Assembly: GCA_020002185.1 (NCBI GenBank)
Contig: CM034537.1
Location: 14,105,905-14,169,904 of the forward strand
DNA from: Paraescarpia echinospica
Taxonomy: Eukaryota > Annelida > Polychaeta > Sabellida > Siboglinidae
Direction of reading: 5' to 3'
Length of the DNA: 64,000 nucleotides
This document shows, one piece after another, positions 25,100 through 39,130 of the stretch. The notes beneath the pieces are model-generated. The model did not search any database. It was not told the DNA's origin and saw only the letters and a program-made list of their open reading frames with translations. Positions within the stretch are counted from its first letter, which is position 1, and each line of letters opens with the position of its first letter. The translations under genes were made by a program, and so were the position numbers.

Positions 25100-25960
25100 G
25101 TCGACCGGCTCCGATTGTGACTTGGCATGGTGACACGACTGTGCCTTGACATGGTGACACCTGACAGACTGACAACTGTCGACTGGCACTGTCAGGAGGT
25201 TGCTACCAGACACCACCCATTTCAACATGGCTGGGGCATCATCATGACCGTGACCATGTACAGGTAATCCTTAATGTTTTAGGATAACGTTGTGTCACCC
25301 TACCATCATGTCAAATACTCCACAAATGACTGCTTGTGTCAACATCAGTTCAAGGATTATACCACTTAAGTCTGCTGATCTAACGTCTTCAAAGGAGAGC
25401 GATTGTCTTCAAGTGTGCTTGCTGTACTTGTTGGCATAGAGCAACAACCTGTTTAATCCAAGTACTTTCAAACTGCACTTGTTACTGTCCTTTAGCTCCA
25501 AAATGTTCCACATTCCATGGAGATATTCATAGAGCATCTGTAGTGAACTTGGTAGTAATCACATAAGTCTTACCCCGCCATGACACCTTAAATCCGTGCA
25601 TTCCAGCATGGTCTCTCCTTCCCCTTGTTCACTCACAGCCTCTGCAGGCTTACAAACAGACACATGTGTATAATTAGTGCAGCCAGTGGGTTGGCTGTCT
25701 GGCAGCCTGTGCATTGCCTGCTGGCATGTTGGTGTCTCGTTAATTTCTGGCCATGGTTGATTCAGGCATGCACTGCCCCACAGCTCTCAAACACACCCAC
25801 AACAACATTCACTAGACAATGACAGCGCAACAGGTGGGCAACTGGTGTTCTCCACACTGCAATTTCAACAAGTGTGACTGTTTACAAAGGATAAGTATTA
25901 GCATTGGCTGATTCTTACTCATCCGGGACAATGGCCGTCATTAAACACTACTTGTAAGTC
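25100..25960. other. Region upstream of the tentative rhophilin start
   Basis: Just 5' (in transcription) of the ATG at 25099 is a short imperfect repeat (TTGACATGGTGACAC twice, 25125-25165). The reading frame stays open upstream for a stretch, so part of this may be exon or 5' UTR. Nothing else recognisable was seen. Confidence 0.35.
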
Positions 25961-28954
25961 AGCTGGGGGTAGACAACTAGACCAGTGGGTAAACACCTCT
26001 TCATGAATTTGTGATTCATCTCTGTGACCATTCCACGCCTCCGGAAACATCAAAGGAATCACTGAACCATAAACTCAATTACTTTAAAATAAATTGTTAT
26101 AACTTGAGAAGAAACTCTGATTTCATCATCCACAAATGTAATATCAATTTCAACTTAGATAATATTCAATAAACCAAGCGCCTTCTTTCAGGGAAGGATA
26201 TGGGTTAGAATCATGATAAAACAGAATTCTAATTCACAAAGTTCACCTTGCTCGTGGGAAAATGTAATAAAATGCTGAGCACTTCAGGGTAAATTTAGAA
26301 ATCACTGGACCATGACAATATGTTGGTCATCAACCAACAATGCTATATCCTAGTAGTAAACAGACCAATCAAATACAGTACCACAATACCCTCACATAAC
26401 TTACTAACACGGTTATTACACTATTCACAGCACTTGTAGATAATTGGTCATTAAACAAAATAAATCTGTAATAATCACTTCACTGTAGTTGAACTAACAC
26501 ACTCACACGTACACAAAGTCTCCAGAAGAATTCACCAACAATAGATCTCAACTTATTAAACTGTTCATGATCGCGTACATATGCGGTAAAACACGACACG
26601 TTCCACTGCACATTCTTATCTCACCTTGTCTACCAAATCTATGCTCTAAATTAACAGACACACTACATACACGAAAACCACAGAACACTTTCATTTATCC
26701 AGATGCATCCAGGTACACACAAGTCACGCATGCAGGCACTCAACTATGACACACGTTCTCGAGATTTACCCTGAAAGAAGACTGACTACGCCCCAGTCTT
26801 TACTTCTGTCACTGTCGCCCCCACTTTCTCCTTTACAACGTAGACTTACAGGACATTCCACAATCGCTGTGTTTACATACTCCAGTTGTCATCTCTCACA
26901 AGTCACTGAGTCAATGCTCTTATCTAGTTGTCACACAGTAGGCCCAAATATATATTCAGCATGCGATAAATTGAAACAATGAAAACGTCAGGATCTATCA
27001 CTGCAGCTAAATATTTTAAGGCTGTATACTATATAGGTATGTTTAAACCATAAAGTATTAAAACATTAACCCTAATGAGATATGTTGTTTTTTGGGTGAA
27101 CAATCAATTCTGATCAAATTAATTTTGATACTACTTTACATATTTCTTTAAAAAATCCGATTAGTATTACAATTTTGTTCCTTCCCTTTCCACACACTAT
27201 TCTATATTATGTACCTACATTTTACATGTTGTGAATAATGTTGTATTTTATAATAATAATTACATATGTACTGTTTGTTTTGAAAAATAAAATACTGGTT
27301 GATTGAACACAACAAATATATGTATTCAAGTCTGTACAATATATTATTTGTATAATAAAGAGTAATTACCAATTTATTGGTGCTAATATTAAATTTACAA
27401 TTTAATACTTTCCAGTGTGTAAAACACTATCAAATAGGTCATGATCACAATGCAAAAATGTAATTAAATATGAGCAGCTGGGGGTAGACAACTAGACCAG
27501 TGGGTAAACACCTCTTCATGAACACTGATGGAATGACACCACGCCTCCGGAAAGGCAAAGGAACCACTGACTGGAAACTCATAGACTTTGGATAACTAAC
27601 TTCTGAAGAAACTCTGATTTCATCATCCACAAATGTGATAATATTCAATAAACCAAGCGCCTTCTTTCAGGGAAGGATATGGGTTAGAATCATGATAAAA
27701 CAGAATTCTAATTCACAAAGTTCACCTTGCTCGTGGGAAAATGTAATAAAATGCTGAGCACTTCAGGGTAAATTTAGAAATCACTGGACCATGACAATAT
27801 GTTGGTCATCAGCCAACAATGCTATATCCTAGTAGTAAACAGACCAATCAAATACAGTACCACAATACCCTCACATAACTTACTAACACGGTTATTACAC
27901 TATTCACAGCACTTGTAGATAATTGGTCATTAAACAAAATAAATCTGTAATAATCACTTCACTGTAGTTGAACTAACACACTCACACGTACACAAAGTCT
28001 CCAGAAGAATTCACCAACAATAGATCTCAACTTATTAAACTGTTCATGATCGCGTACATATGCGGTAAAACATGACACGTTCCACTGCACATTCTTATCT
28101 CACCTTGTCTACCAAATCTATGCTCTAAATTAACAGACACACTACATACACGAAAACCACAGAACACTTTCATTTATCCAGATGCATCCAGGTACACACA
28201 AGTCACGCATGCAGGCACTCAACTATGACACACGTTCTCGAGATTTACCCTGAAAGAAGACTGACTACGCCCCAGTCTTTACTTCTGTCACTGTCGCCCC
28301 CACTTTCTCCTTTACAATGTAGACTTACAGGACATTCCACAATCGCTGTGTTTACATACTCCAGTTGTCATCTCTCACAAGTCACTGAGTCAATGCTCTT
28401 ATCTAGTTGTCACACAGTAGGCCCAAATATATATTCAGCATGCGATAAATTGAAACAATGAAAACGTCAGGATCTATCACTGCAGCTAAATATTTTAAGG
28501 CTGTATACTATATAGGTATGTTTAAACCATAAAGTATTAAAACATTAACCCTAATGAGATATGTTGTTTTTTGGGTGAACAATCAATTCTGATCAAATTT
28601 ATTTTGATACTACTTTACATATTTCTTTAAAAAATCCGATTAGTATTACAATTTTGTTCCTTCCCTTTCCACACACTATTCTATATTATGTACCTACATT
28701 TTACATGTTGTGAATAATGTTGTATTTTATAATAATAATTACATATGTACTGTTTGTTTTGAAAAATAAAATACTGGTTGATTGAATACAACAAATATAT
28801 GTATTCAAGTCTGTACAATATATTATTTGTATAATAAAGAGTAATTACCAATTTATTGGTGCTAATATTAAATTTACAATTTAATACTTTCCAGTGTGTA
28901 AAACACTATCAAATAGGTCATGATCACAATGCAAAAATGTAATTAAATATGAGC
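25961..28954. repeat. 1.5-kb tandem segmental duplication
   Basis: Copy 1 is 25961-27475 and copy 2 is 27476-28954. Both start AGCTGGGGGTAGACAACTAG and end AATTAAATATGAGC. The first 200 bp differ by indels and substitutions. From AAGAAACTCTGATTTCATC onward the copies are nearly identical (only a handful of differences in about 1.3 kb by eye). No gene is visible in either; the paired 78-codon frames at 26746 and 28225 are part of the duplication. Confidence 0.95.
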
Positions 28955-31770
28955 GTTAAATACCCAAAACCCAAACTGTTATTTGAGAAATGCCTGACCT
29001 GGAACCAATGAACACTGCTGGGCTGGAATGTCTTCACACAGCTCCAGGCTAAAGGCTGAATGGAACCGACTGGAAAGTCATAGATTCCTGGAAAATAACT
29101 GCTGGGAATCTGGCTGGAACTGTGGGAACAACCACTTAGAAGTGTATATTGCTCTAGAATTTGGTGTCTTGATGAAAGATTGCTGAAATTGTATTGCTTT
29201 ATTAACAACCATATTTTAATCACTCCATCCATCCATCCATCCAAATCCATCCATAAAATATCCACCAATCCAACCATATCAATACTTCGTCCACAAAAAA
29301 TAATATTAATATTATTAATCATATTATAAATATATGACTGTGATAGGTTACAAATTTAGTTCAAAAAAGTATGTTTGCAACAACATGTATATCATTACGT
29401 ATCAGTGGGTGGCGGTTTGCGTTTGATGTTTCTTTAACAGTAGCCATGTCATGTCAGTTAAATCGTTTGTTGCCCATTTCTGATTGGCAACATGCGCCAA
29501 TATGCACATCATCTCTTGCACTACGCCATGCACTGAGGGGGTAAGTGGTGGTATGAACTTTTTTGTCTTTACTTGTAATGTACCCATCACTGTTGAAGAG
29601 TCAAAACAATGAAGATCCAGTATAATACCTGTAGTATGGATCCTCAGCCATATCGCCAACATTGTGCAAAAACACACAAGTCCAATTAGATAGATAACAA
29701 CTTTTGGTGAATGCATTCAAACCAACAGAACCTGCTGCCTTGATTTATATCTGAAGTGAAGAGTCAAACTAATGCATAATTCAAGAGCCCCATGGTACAC
29801 AGCAAATGGATTTTCATTGTTTTGGTATTTCGTAAATAAAAGTAATACTTTACACGTACTCATTCTGGATCTAACACAAGTACTACAACATTGGTTCCTT
29901 GAACTAGGTTGCGGTCAATTAACTGTACTTGGACTTGTACTAGTACTTGTACTTAAGTACATTTTTTCAGTACTTGGTTTTTTTTAAATGACAAGTGTTT
30001 GTGCTCAGTCAATTGTAGTTGCCAATATATCAAGTACATAACTCGAGAACCAGGTAGTTAAAACACAAAAACACATCTCCACTGTTTTGTTTGTGTGATG
30101 CAGTCATGAAGTTTAAATGTCCACCTACACCACCCTGATTATATATTAATATAATTATATATGTTTAAAAAGCTATTAATTGGCACGCATATAGTCTGTC
30201 TCATTGTTGATCGTTATTACTAAAAAAAACTGTACTTTGACCTATAAGTTGTACTTGACCTAATATACTTTTAGTTGGATTTGTTTGATAAGTTAATCAA
30301 ATGTACTTGACCCAAACCCTGGACTTGCTTAAACCCAGCTACAAACTAAATTGTATACATTTACAATGTTCAGCAGTTCTCAGCCAGATCTGCCTAATGA
30401 ACTCCACATTTGGACCCACTTAGAAAATACATTAATTATGCAAGTAGGGTAGAATAACAGTGGTTATATACACAAACCGAGCATATGCAGGGGGGAAGGG
30501 GTCAAGGTTAAATTGTGCACTATACAGCATACACACAGAGGGGTTACACTGAGTACATGGGGTGTCACATCTGATACATTGCCTTTATTACACTTATATA
30601 TTGCCAGCAGTAGGAGGGGGAACCTTTCTTACAATTTTATGCATAAACTTTGTAGATAAGATTTAATTTTAATACTATGTACTAAGACCACCCAACACAT
30701 GCAGTACACAAAGAATAACAATTACTCTCTGTGAGTTAATTACTGTGACAATACAGACACATCTCTTGACTTGAGTCTTGACGCCTACAGTCTATTGATA
30801 GTTATCAGACTTAACACAATCCTGAACTGAAGACAAATGTAAACAGCCCTTATTAGGCTTATTTGAATATATTCTGCTCCTTTAGAGGCTAGCATGGGAG
30901 TTTGTGTAGGTGCATATATGGTCAAACATATTGTAGCAGTGCAAATAATGTTAGTAAAAATCAGTCTTGCAATGTAGCAAGACGGAGTGTGTCTGTGGTT
31001 ACCGCATGCTGGACATGACATACTGACACAATGACAGCCTTAACACTGTCTGACAAGACTCAGCCTTAGCCCAGGTCACACAGCCTCAGGAGTCTCACTT
31101 TTTTTCACCTGGACTTGGGGCTGGGCTGTAGCCTGTACACTGTGGTACTGACTGTATTGGGTAGTAATACAGTTACTTTATGTCGATGTATTCCCAGTAG
31201 TGTAGGATCTACTTAAAGTTTTTGATAGTCAGTGTTATGTAATTACAATATACAATTATACATATTATATATATATTTGTAACCTGGACTCTTTATCGGA
31301 TAGTCAGTGTTATAAATGTATGCCTAAAATATAATTGTGTTTCTAGCTTGGTCTCGGGTCTTGGGCCTGGGCTGTGTGGTATGACCAGAGCCAGAGGGCA
31401 TAGGAGGTTTGCTTGAACTCCCCTTTTCACAAATCTCCCTTTTGGAAATGCACTCCCCATTCTCAGGAAAATGTTTGGTTCTGAACCCAAGGTAAGTAAG
31501 TCGCATGGGATGAGTGGTCATGCCCATCCTTGGGGTGGGGTGCAGTTGGAGGCATCAAGGGGTATAGTCAGATGTTTTTGATCAGTTTTATTGAAGAATG
31601 TAGGTGTAAGTCTGTCATGATTACAACATTTTGACACGTTTGGATGACACTTAGCCTTAGGACCCTACAGGCTATGATAAATATGAACTCCATTTTGATA
31701 AAAACTAGCCACAACCTGGCTCTCTATAGTAAATGATAACATTAATATTAGATCATGACATTTATATACT
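28955..31770. other. Intergenic DNA without clear genes
   Basis: Contents seen are a (CCAT)n run near 29222-29250 and a GTACTT-rich stretch near 29920-29970. The minus-strand frame 29402-29716 has no recognised motif. No RNA gene was found. Confidence 0.4.
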
Positions 31771-31846
31771 GTAGACGGACCTAGCTAGTACTAGTAGTAG
31801 ACATAAGTGTAGACGGACCTAGCTAGTACTAGTAGTAGACATAAGT
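31771..31846. repeat. Perfect 38-bp tandem duplicate
   Basis: Two back-to-back identical 38-bp units starting GTAGACGGACCTAGCTAGTA. Confidence 0.95.
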
Positions 31847-32609
31847 GATAAGACATTTCCGTCGTTTTCTTAGACTTAATTAGTCTTAGATTAATCATTA
31901 GATACTCGGTGTTACGTTGTTATGAACTATGTAGGCCTAACATGCGACACCTCCACATAAAATTCCCATGCACCCAATGAACCTACCGTAACATATCATT
32001 GGGCCATTGTCGCTGAGTCGAGCTAATAATACCATTCAATCAGCACACACGCCTCTGCTTATCGCCCTATCCGTAATTACCACTAGAAGTGTTTAGCGGC
32101 TTTTTACTCCTGGTTATCTTATCATTATCCTGATCAGCTTCTCGCTGATGACTGAACTCATCCCCACACGTACCTGTCTCTGATGACATGGTTTGTAGTC
32201 GCTTGTTTTGTCTCTTAACCTCGGTATCGTGTGCATATTTACAACATTCTCGTAAGGCGACACAACAACGAAGTTAGGAAGTAATCCACCTGCCTCCCTG
32301 GACGAGCGTGGATCAGCAGATGCAAATGTTGACGCAGTATCCCTCAAGGCGGCCAATCACTGCGCCACCTGGCGAATAACACGCAAACTGAGCTTCTCCA
32401 ACGATGTCCCTATAGATTGCAGACACCCTTGTGAAACGTCAATAATATCGTTGCCTGCCAGCAAGATTCAACAATTTGCAAGAAATAATTTGAATACACA
32501 ATACGGCTCGTGAGAATGCTCGAACGGGTAATTATATTGGGATTCCCGGAGTCGCTGATTTTGTCTTTGATATAGGGCCCAAGCGTCTGCACTATTCCAC
32601 AAGTGGTAG
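31847..32609. other. Possible promoter or first-exon region, unproven
   Basis: More CpG than its surroundings. On the minus strand an ATG (codons MSSET) is followed by CAG|GTACGTG at about 32172, which resembles a first coding exon with donor. Its phase does not join the second rhophilin exon directly, so I do not assign it. Confidence 0.25.
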
Positions 32610-34717
32610 GGGAGACCGGGGCTAATTGTGACCCGTGTAAGTTGTAACAGAGGACCTACAGACAAAACTGCCAAAGCAAGTTAATCAGAAAGATGGCAGG
32701 ATATTCATCAATAGATTTGAACTTGTCACGTGCATTATCACGTGAATCCGTCGACTCGCCATCGAGTTACGCCATTTAAAAAAGGTACTGTTCCCGGCGT
32801 CCTCGATCTATACCTTCAAGTTAAGAGTATGCGTATCCATAATTCATGTTTTACTGCTTTATCGTCGATAGATGTCGTTATGAATATAACATTGCAACTC
32901 TTACATAAACCGTTAAACAGGATTTGAAGTGTATTTGTTTGCAATCGCGTATTTTGTGAGCGAGACGGTGTCGGGGCAAGTTGCGACATTCATCTCGGGG
33001 GGGGGGGGCAATTGTAACAATGTTACAACGTGCCTCAAGTGTTACTTTGTGTTATTTTTATATAGATAAATATGTTATCTTTATTTTTTTTAAATAACGG
33101 GAGACGCTGCTATTTAGATCAAACAAACCAATTAAGAATAAAAGTATATAGGTCTCTAATTATCTAGTTATTGAACATTAATTGTATGGCAGATGCAGAC
33201 AAAACAGAAGATGTGAAGATATCGTAATGTTTACACAGTTAATTATACAGATTTGCGTTTTAACGATCTAGACGGTTACTGTGTTAGTCCGTTCGGTAGG
33301 CGTATGGGGGCTACATTTTACATGTCTATAGATTCTTACAGTAATATTCTACTTATTCTACTCACTTTCCTTAAGTGAGATACGATGAGACATTATACAC
33401 GGAAATAAGAAAGAGCATCGGTGCCGATGTATATATTTAAGGAACCTGCCTCGCAGGTGAGTTAATGTTCAATGTATTTATGCCTACATAGACTAAACCT
33501 ACAACTATATATGTGTACGCACGTTGGTCAGCAAGTGTAGGTTAAATACGAATGTGTATTGTGAATACACTTTTAGGATTAAATACTTTTTTACATTTTA
33601 CATTTTAATACATATGTAATTGCATATAAAATTTATTTAAAAAAACATATGACCTGGCCATGCATTGTTTTAAATATGCTGACAATATTGTGTTAATTTG
33701 TCAAAGTACAGCCAGGGAGGTCGTGTCGTTCTGTCGCAAAGGGCTGTGTCATGTGAGCTTGATGCGATTTATGCGGAAGAAAGCTCCCGCACGAAAGACA
33801 GATGGGCGAGGACTCGCACAGGGGAGACGATGATCGCCACCAATACCCCAGCGTGAAATAGGCTCGAAAACAAGCAGGCCGTTAGTGGTGCACGGGCTAA
33901 AGCGTGCAGCAGCAAGCGAAAACTGTCACTTGCTAACGGCAAAGGCAAAGCGCTTGTCCAGAAGGCAAAGTCGGTGGAGCGGTTTTGCTTGGCGAAAATT
34001 ACGCCGACAGCAGGTCGCATGAGCAATGGATTCAATGCCAATTGTGCCTCAAATGGGCACATATTGAATGCACTACAGGTGACGACACCTATCTGTGTCA
34101 CTTGTGCGAATTTGACAGCGATTAGGCCTAATTGTCTATATATTCACAATGACTGTTAAATCAGATGACGTTTTAATTATGCGACTAATTTCATTGTCTG
34201 TTCGTGCAATTTCAAGTTATAATCTATACGTTTTTGTAATTTAAATGATTATGTCATTGCATGTATTGGTAACTTAAATGGTTTTGTTAAATGCGGTATT
34301 TAAAAGGTGAATATCAATACGGAATCTACTAAATGATGTGCTTGTGTGCTACGGTATATCGTTATTATAAAGTCTCAAGCTATTTATATAGCCTAAATTG
34401 TTTATATAAAGAGAACAATTGCACCAATGATGTAGTTTTCTATTGTGTTACAATTTGCCCCATTGCTAAAATATATACGTTACAATTTACCCCGTAGGCT
34501 TTTACAAGTTGCCCCGTATAGGGGTAAATTATAACACTTTAGGACACCTCATATAACTCATCATACCGCAAATGTGTAATAACCCAGGCAATTAGTTATG
34601 CCCTAATTATCTGCGGGAGATATGTATGACCCATTTGGCATGAAAACAGTTTCGATCGGTTAAGGAACCCACAATCCTGAAATGTGTTGTTTTTGTTACA
34701 ACTAGCCCCGGTCTCCC
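32610..34717. mobile_element. DNA transposon with GGGAGACCGGGGCTA inverted ends
   Basis: The left end is GGGAGACCGGGGCTAATTGT and the right end is the reverse complement of GGGAGACCGGGGCTAGTTGT, 2.1 kb apart. Related GGGGCAA-TTGTAAC motifs recur inside near both ends (32970, 33000-33030, 34448, 34470, 34504-34541), as subterminal transposase-binding sites do. The only coding trace is the PHD-like fragment at 33979-34125. No convincing target-site duplication was found. Superfamily uncertain. Confidence 0.6.
33979..34125 (+). pseudogene. PHD-finger-like C-terminal remnant of a transposase
   Basis: The frame ending at TAG 34123-34125 reads HEQWIQCQLCLKWAHIEC, then CHLC. This is the Cys/His pattern of the PHD finger found at the C-terminus of some pogo/Jerky-type DDE transposases. 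The first expected Cys pair is not intact in this frame, and no DDE catalytic core was found, so it is a decayed remnant inside the 32.6-34.7 kb element. Confidence 0.45.
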
Positions 34718-35696
34718 TGCGGTCTCGACCGACAGAGTCAATTACTTGCTTGGGAGGATGGTCACAGGCAATCAGAACTTCGCAGCAACAAAAACTAAGG
34801 TTATAAATGGAAATCACATCCATATATAATAAATACAGCGACGATGGCAAGACAATTACAGAAATTACATAAACGTGAAAAAAAACAATCTGGGCGATTT
34901 TTATTTAAATACTAAAATGCTACAATTGGCAACGTCCCAAAGGACATTACATTTACTTTGAAAAAGACACAGCTTTAAAGAAGACAACTACACACGCACG
35001 CACATGCACACGCACACGCACGCACGAACCCACATACACACACACACACACACACACAAACAAACACATACAAACAGACACGCGCGCTCGCTCGGTCGCG
35101 CGTACGAACACGCACACACGCATGCACGCACTGGTCCCTAGTTTGCCTGCTGTTTCTTCTTAGTTGAAATGTGCACACACAAAAATCATTGTGCTGCTTG
35201 CAAACGCTAAAACACTTCGACTTGCAATTTACAGACGCCATTTCTAGATAAATTTTAATAAAACAAGACAATGCAGTTATTGACTTTGCGTAAATAAACT
35301 TCGCTCATGGTACAAAATATGAATCTCACCAGTCAATGCACAAACTGTTGCAGTCGTTTATTTTGAAGTAAGTAATTATTGAATTTGTGCGTGTTGTGGT
35401 CGCTCATAACATGTAAAAATAAACCTCTTGTGACTGGTTTAGATATGTCGTCGTTGGTCGCGCTTGGCAGGTGGTAGATGTACCTAGAATTGCGGTCACC
35501 CACGAGTGAAGTCACCAAAGAAATGTTATAGTGTCACGGCCTGTAGAACTTATGAGTTGACTCTGCTCTGTCTCGTGGTATTTTGGAGCTGCGCACACAA
35601 TAATTATGTAGATTCCTCAACTAGTTGAGGTTGACCATTTACCGAGGGTTCCAACAGTAGCCTAGAGCCTACTGGAAACACAACAAAACTTCTGTA
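34718..35696. other. Intergenic DNA with CA-rich tract
   Basis: 34990-35130 is a CA/CG-rich simple-sequence tract with a (CA)n core at about 35036-35058. No genes were recognised. Confidence 0.6.
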
Positions 35697-35952
35697 TTAA
35701 ACTCCCGACATTATTTGATAAATCAGTGGCCATTGTTTCACGTAACCCTTACTGATTTCCGTTTCAACTAGGCGACGGAAGCAACCGTAATTGCGTCACA
35801 GAGGTCGACGATGACTACGCTTCCCGGTCTACGGAGAAGACACGGGAATGTAATGTATACAATGAAGTCGGACGAAGTCTGTAAGGCAGACACATCTGGG
35901 AGCGAGGATAACGTATGCATGCCATGGGTCAATCCCGGGTCCTGAGGTTCTT
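35697..35952 (+). repeat. Dispersed repeat family A, copy 1
   Basis: About 255 bp resembling 40013-40285 in the same orientation. Both begin CCCGACATT-TTTGATAA and end GGGTCCTGAGGTTCTT. The copies are clearly diverged, with small indels. Class unknown. Confidence 0.7.
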
Positions 35953-35957
35953 TTTTG

Positions 35958-36015
35958 CCAGACCTTATGGCTGTGGGAACAGCAGGTTCCGAATAGGTGT
36001 GAGTCTTACAGGTCT
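35958..36015 (+). repeat. Dispersed repeat family B, copy 1
   Basis: About 58 bp matching 41844-41900 around GTGGGAACAGCAGGTTCCGA. It lies directly after family A copy 1. Confidence 0.65.
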
Positions 36016-37639
36016 TCGCGTTGGTGGAATTTCTATAATTTTTTTTTATCTAGATGACAACGATAATAATAATGGAATTACTTTAGTGCCAATACCCTCT
36101 GAAAATCTGAGCTTAGTGGCGCACCAAAGGATTAAGCGTTCTCGTTGTCAAGTACAGAGCAAGAGTCGTCAACAAATAAGTGACCGAGGCCTCACTCCCT
36201 TATAGTAATCCAGAGTAATGACGCAGACGCGATGTCATTCGTCTCCTTCCTGACGTTGGCCGTAACATACTCAGTGGCCCAATTTCGTATTGGAATGAGA
36301 TGAAGACAAAACGAATTTCGAGATGGATTTCCTCTTCGGTGTTTATCCGGGAGCACGAAGGTATTGGAAGCGGGTGGTCGGCGAGACCATAGAAGGCCAT
36401 AAAACCAGTTGAAGTTTATTATACAAACATGCATGATATAGAAAACACATCCATATAATTTTAATAGCCTATTTATGATTGAATTTTGGTTGGTATTATT
36501 TGAAATGTATGATGCACACCCCGTTTTTGTATTGGTTATAATGCCTGATATATGTTATAAATTATAACGTGATTTGAAATACTCATTTTTTACTATTATT
36601 TAACTTTCATTTAGTAATACAAATGTACTAGCAAACGCGTTAATACTAGTTTTGTAGACAAACAGATTCAGTACGTCACTGTTCGCCTACGTCACAATTA
36701 TCATCACGCGCGCGACCTCTGCCGAGATTTGTCTATCAACATTTTATATGGATCCTGTACGGTGTCGGATTATGTGGTACTGGCATCTTGGAGCAAGTTA
36801 GAATTGTGAATGACCACACCTCTGGTTATGGTAATTTTAAATGAGAATATAATATTTTGAAAGTTTAAGACTCTATTTGTGCATTTTCTCAGGCTTGCCA
36901 TCTAGCAAATCACGTTTTTGAAACATTATGAAAACTGACTTCATTTAGGCTAGGTTATGAGCAAACCAATGTTATATATAGCGACTTTTCTAAACATTTC
37001 AGTCAAATCAACGTTATATAATATATATATGTATATATATATACATATAATTTTATATACATCTATATATATATATATATATAAACAAACGTATATTATA
37101 AACGTTTCAGCTTCAACATCGTGTCTTCTCGAAAACGAACTGACACCGTAGAACCTGTTGGTCGTCACGAGGCAGAGTGATATTGGTCAGATGTTGTCTC
37201 GGCGTTTGTGAAAGTGTACGCCACCATTTTCTCTGCGCTCTATAAAATCGGTGATGACAATTTCGAAAACGCAAAGACCTAATCAAAGCGGTGATCTTCA
37301 GGCCGTGATCTTCGTGTGCTTATCGAACACGTCTTTCCACTCGAACACGTCCTTTCATTCTTGCAGCGCTTCTTGTAATTCTTGTTATTCGCCACTACGG
37401 CAGATACAGGCCCCTATCAAAAACCCAAAAAATTAACTGCGAGCCAACCGGGCATATGACTTGAGGTAGTTGCAGCCCCGACAGATGATTTATAGGCCCC
37501 GGACTCTGGCCCGCAAGTATGATGCTATGTATGTATGTATGTATGTAGATCCATATGTACATTCATATATACACTGCCTACATTGCCTGTTCGGCGACTC
37601 TCACACGCCCGACCGGGAAGCAACTCCGACCGCTGGGGG
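36016..37639. other. Intergenic DNA with TA-rich tract
   Basis: A TA-rich, partly palindromic tract lies at 37017-37084 and an ATGT microsatellite at about 37527-37547. The short open frames lack motifs. Confidence 0.5.
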
Positions 37640-37894
37640 AGCCAGGTACAGTGGGTTAGAGATAGAGACCACCACTCTGTGAGTCTGCGACAGGTTACAC
37701 ATTTTGGGATCTTTTATTTCCCCTGGCATACGCACCAGATAGAAGGGATCAGCGGCTTATAGTGTATCTTCCGAAAGACACAGGCAACGTGAGGTGAACG
37801 AAATTGCCTAAGTTTCGAGACGGCGGCAGGTGGAATCGAACCACCGACCCATCGATGGACAGTCCGGCGCTCTACCGCGTGACCACCGCTCCCC
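37640..37894 (-). repeat. tRNA-derived SINE family 1, full copy
   Basis: On the minus strand the 5' end has an A-box-like segment (GTGGTCACGCGGTAGAGCG) and a B-box GGTTCGATTCC. The body (TTTCGTTCACCTCACGTTGC, CGGAAGATACAC) recurs in degraded form at 61478-61640. Confidence 0.75.
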
Positions 37895-38455
37895 ACTTGT
37901 GTATATTTGCTGAATAATTGAAACGACAGCAAAAATGATAGCAGCCCCTAACTAATGATATACCCTTGTATGACTTTGCATGCCAGTGGGCTTTATTGAA
38001 CCAGTCCGTCCGTTATGCCATATTCAGTTATCCGTTCCCATCACAGATTTCAGTTCGCTAGCTGTAACAACAAATCTTTCAAAACAACCTCATAACCAGA
38101 AGAGAACCGTTCACAGTTGCTGATGTCCAACACCTACAAATTGTTTTGTGATTAGACTTAGTCCATGAAACGTGTGAAAAAGCAGTAGCGTAGATTAAAG
38201 GGAAACAAATAGGTACTTTTTGGTTGCACCCATAGAAAGGATTAACATAAAACACACATATATTCATACAAAAACATCGACGTGGATACACACAGACACA
38301 CACCACATACTCACAGATAACTCACATTGTAGGCATGCACACACTTTGCTAACGGAACAATGAAAAACGGTATATTCCTACGTGTTTAAATTGAAATTGG
38401 TGAAACACAACCGAATTATGTAGGACCTATATGTGGTGAAATAAACTTCTTCTTC

Positions 38456-38728
38456 TGGTGTTATGCACCTAAAAGCGTTTCGTTTTTGTAGATTCTGCCC
38501 CAGATCTTTGAAGGAATTGATGACGCGCCGGAAACTTCGCCTGCTTGCTTAATGCTCAAGCCACCGCATCATGAGCATGATGTCAGCCTCCAGGACAACG
38601 GAGGTTTTATTGGAATCTCTCATTTTGAGACCACGTGTGCATTCTGAGAAAACCATTGATGTTAACATTTTGATTGGAATAGCAAATGGTTAGATTGGAT
38701 TAACTCTTTTAGGTGCATGCATAACACA
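38456..38728. mobile_element. Short inverted-repeat element (MITE-like)
   Basis: TGTTATGCACCTAAAAG at the left and, inverted with a 4-bp insertion, at the right bound about 270 bp without coding capacity. No target duplication was confirmed. Confidence 0.45.
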
Positions 38729-38826
38729 ACAAATAATTGCCTTTTGTTTCCCTTTAAACCTCTGTCTGGTGGTAGGCCCTATTTGTTGCGATGCTATATC
38801 TAGACTTTACAGTCCTCAACTAGATG

Positions 38827-39130
38827 GAGGACGTGCGATAGTGTAGTGGTTAGCACATCCGCCTGACATGCCGGCGCCCCGAGTTCAATACCCGGATCGG
38901 GCAGGTATGGTATATTTGGTGTAAAAACCTGGCTCTCAACATTGGGGACTGTGTATCCCTCGTGAATCGGAGATCACGTTAATGTCGGTCTCGTCTCAAT
39001 TTGGGACGTAAAAGAACCACTGAGGACAACAAGCTCCCTGGCAGTGACCACCCTCAGTGCCAGCATAGAAAGGTCGGCTTGGCGATAATGTTCTGAAAAA
39101 GGCTGACTAGTTGAATGAGACCTCATCAGA
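38827..39130 (+). repeat. tRNA-derived SINE family 2
   Basis: A-box TAGTGTAGTGGTTAGCACAT and B-box-like GAGTTCAATACCC have tRNA spacing and are followed by a roughly 220-bp unrelated body. It resembles a tRNA head but continues without tRNA ends, so I call a SINE. Confidence 0.75.

Noticed and set aside
32114..32356. Possible rhophilin 5' exon with CAG|GTACGTG donor
   Set aside because: The splice phase does not fit the second rhophilin exon; kept only as a note.
38827..38900. tRNA-like sequence with A and B boxes
   Set aside because: The similarity continues into a longer unrelated body and the ends do not pair as an acceptor stem, so it is a SINE head.
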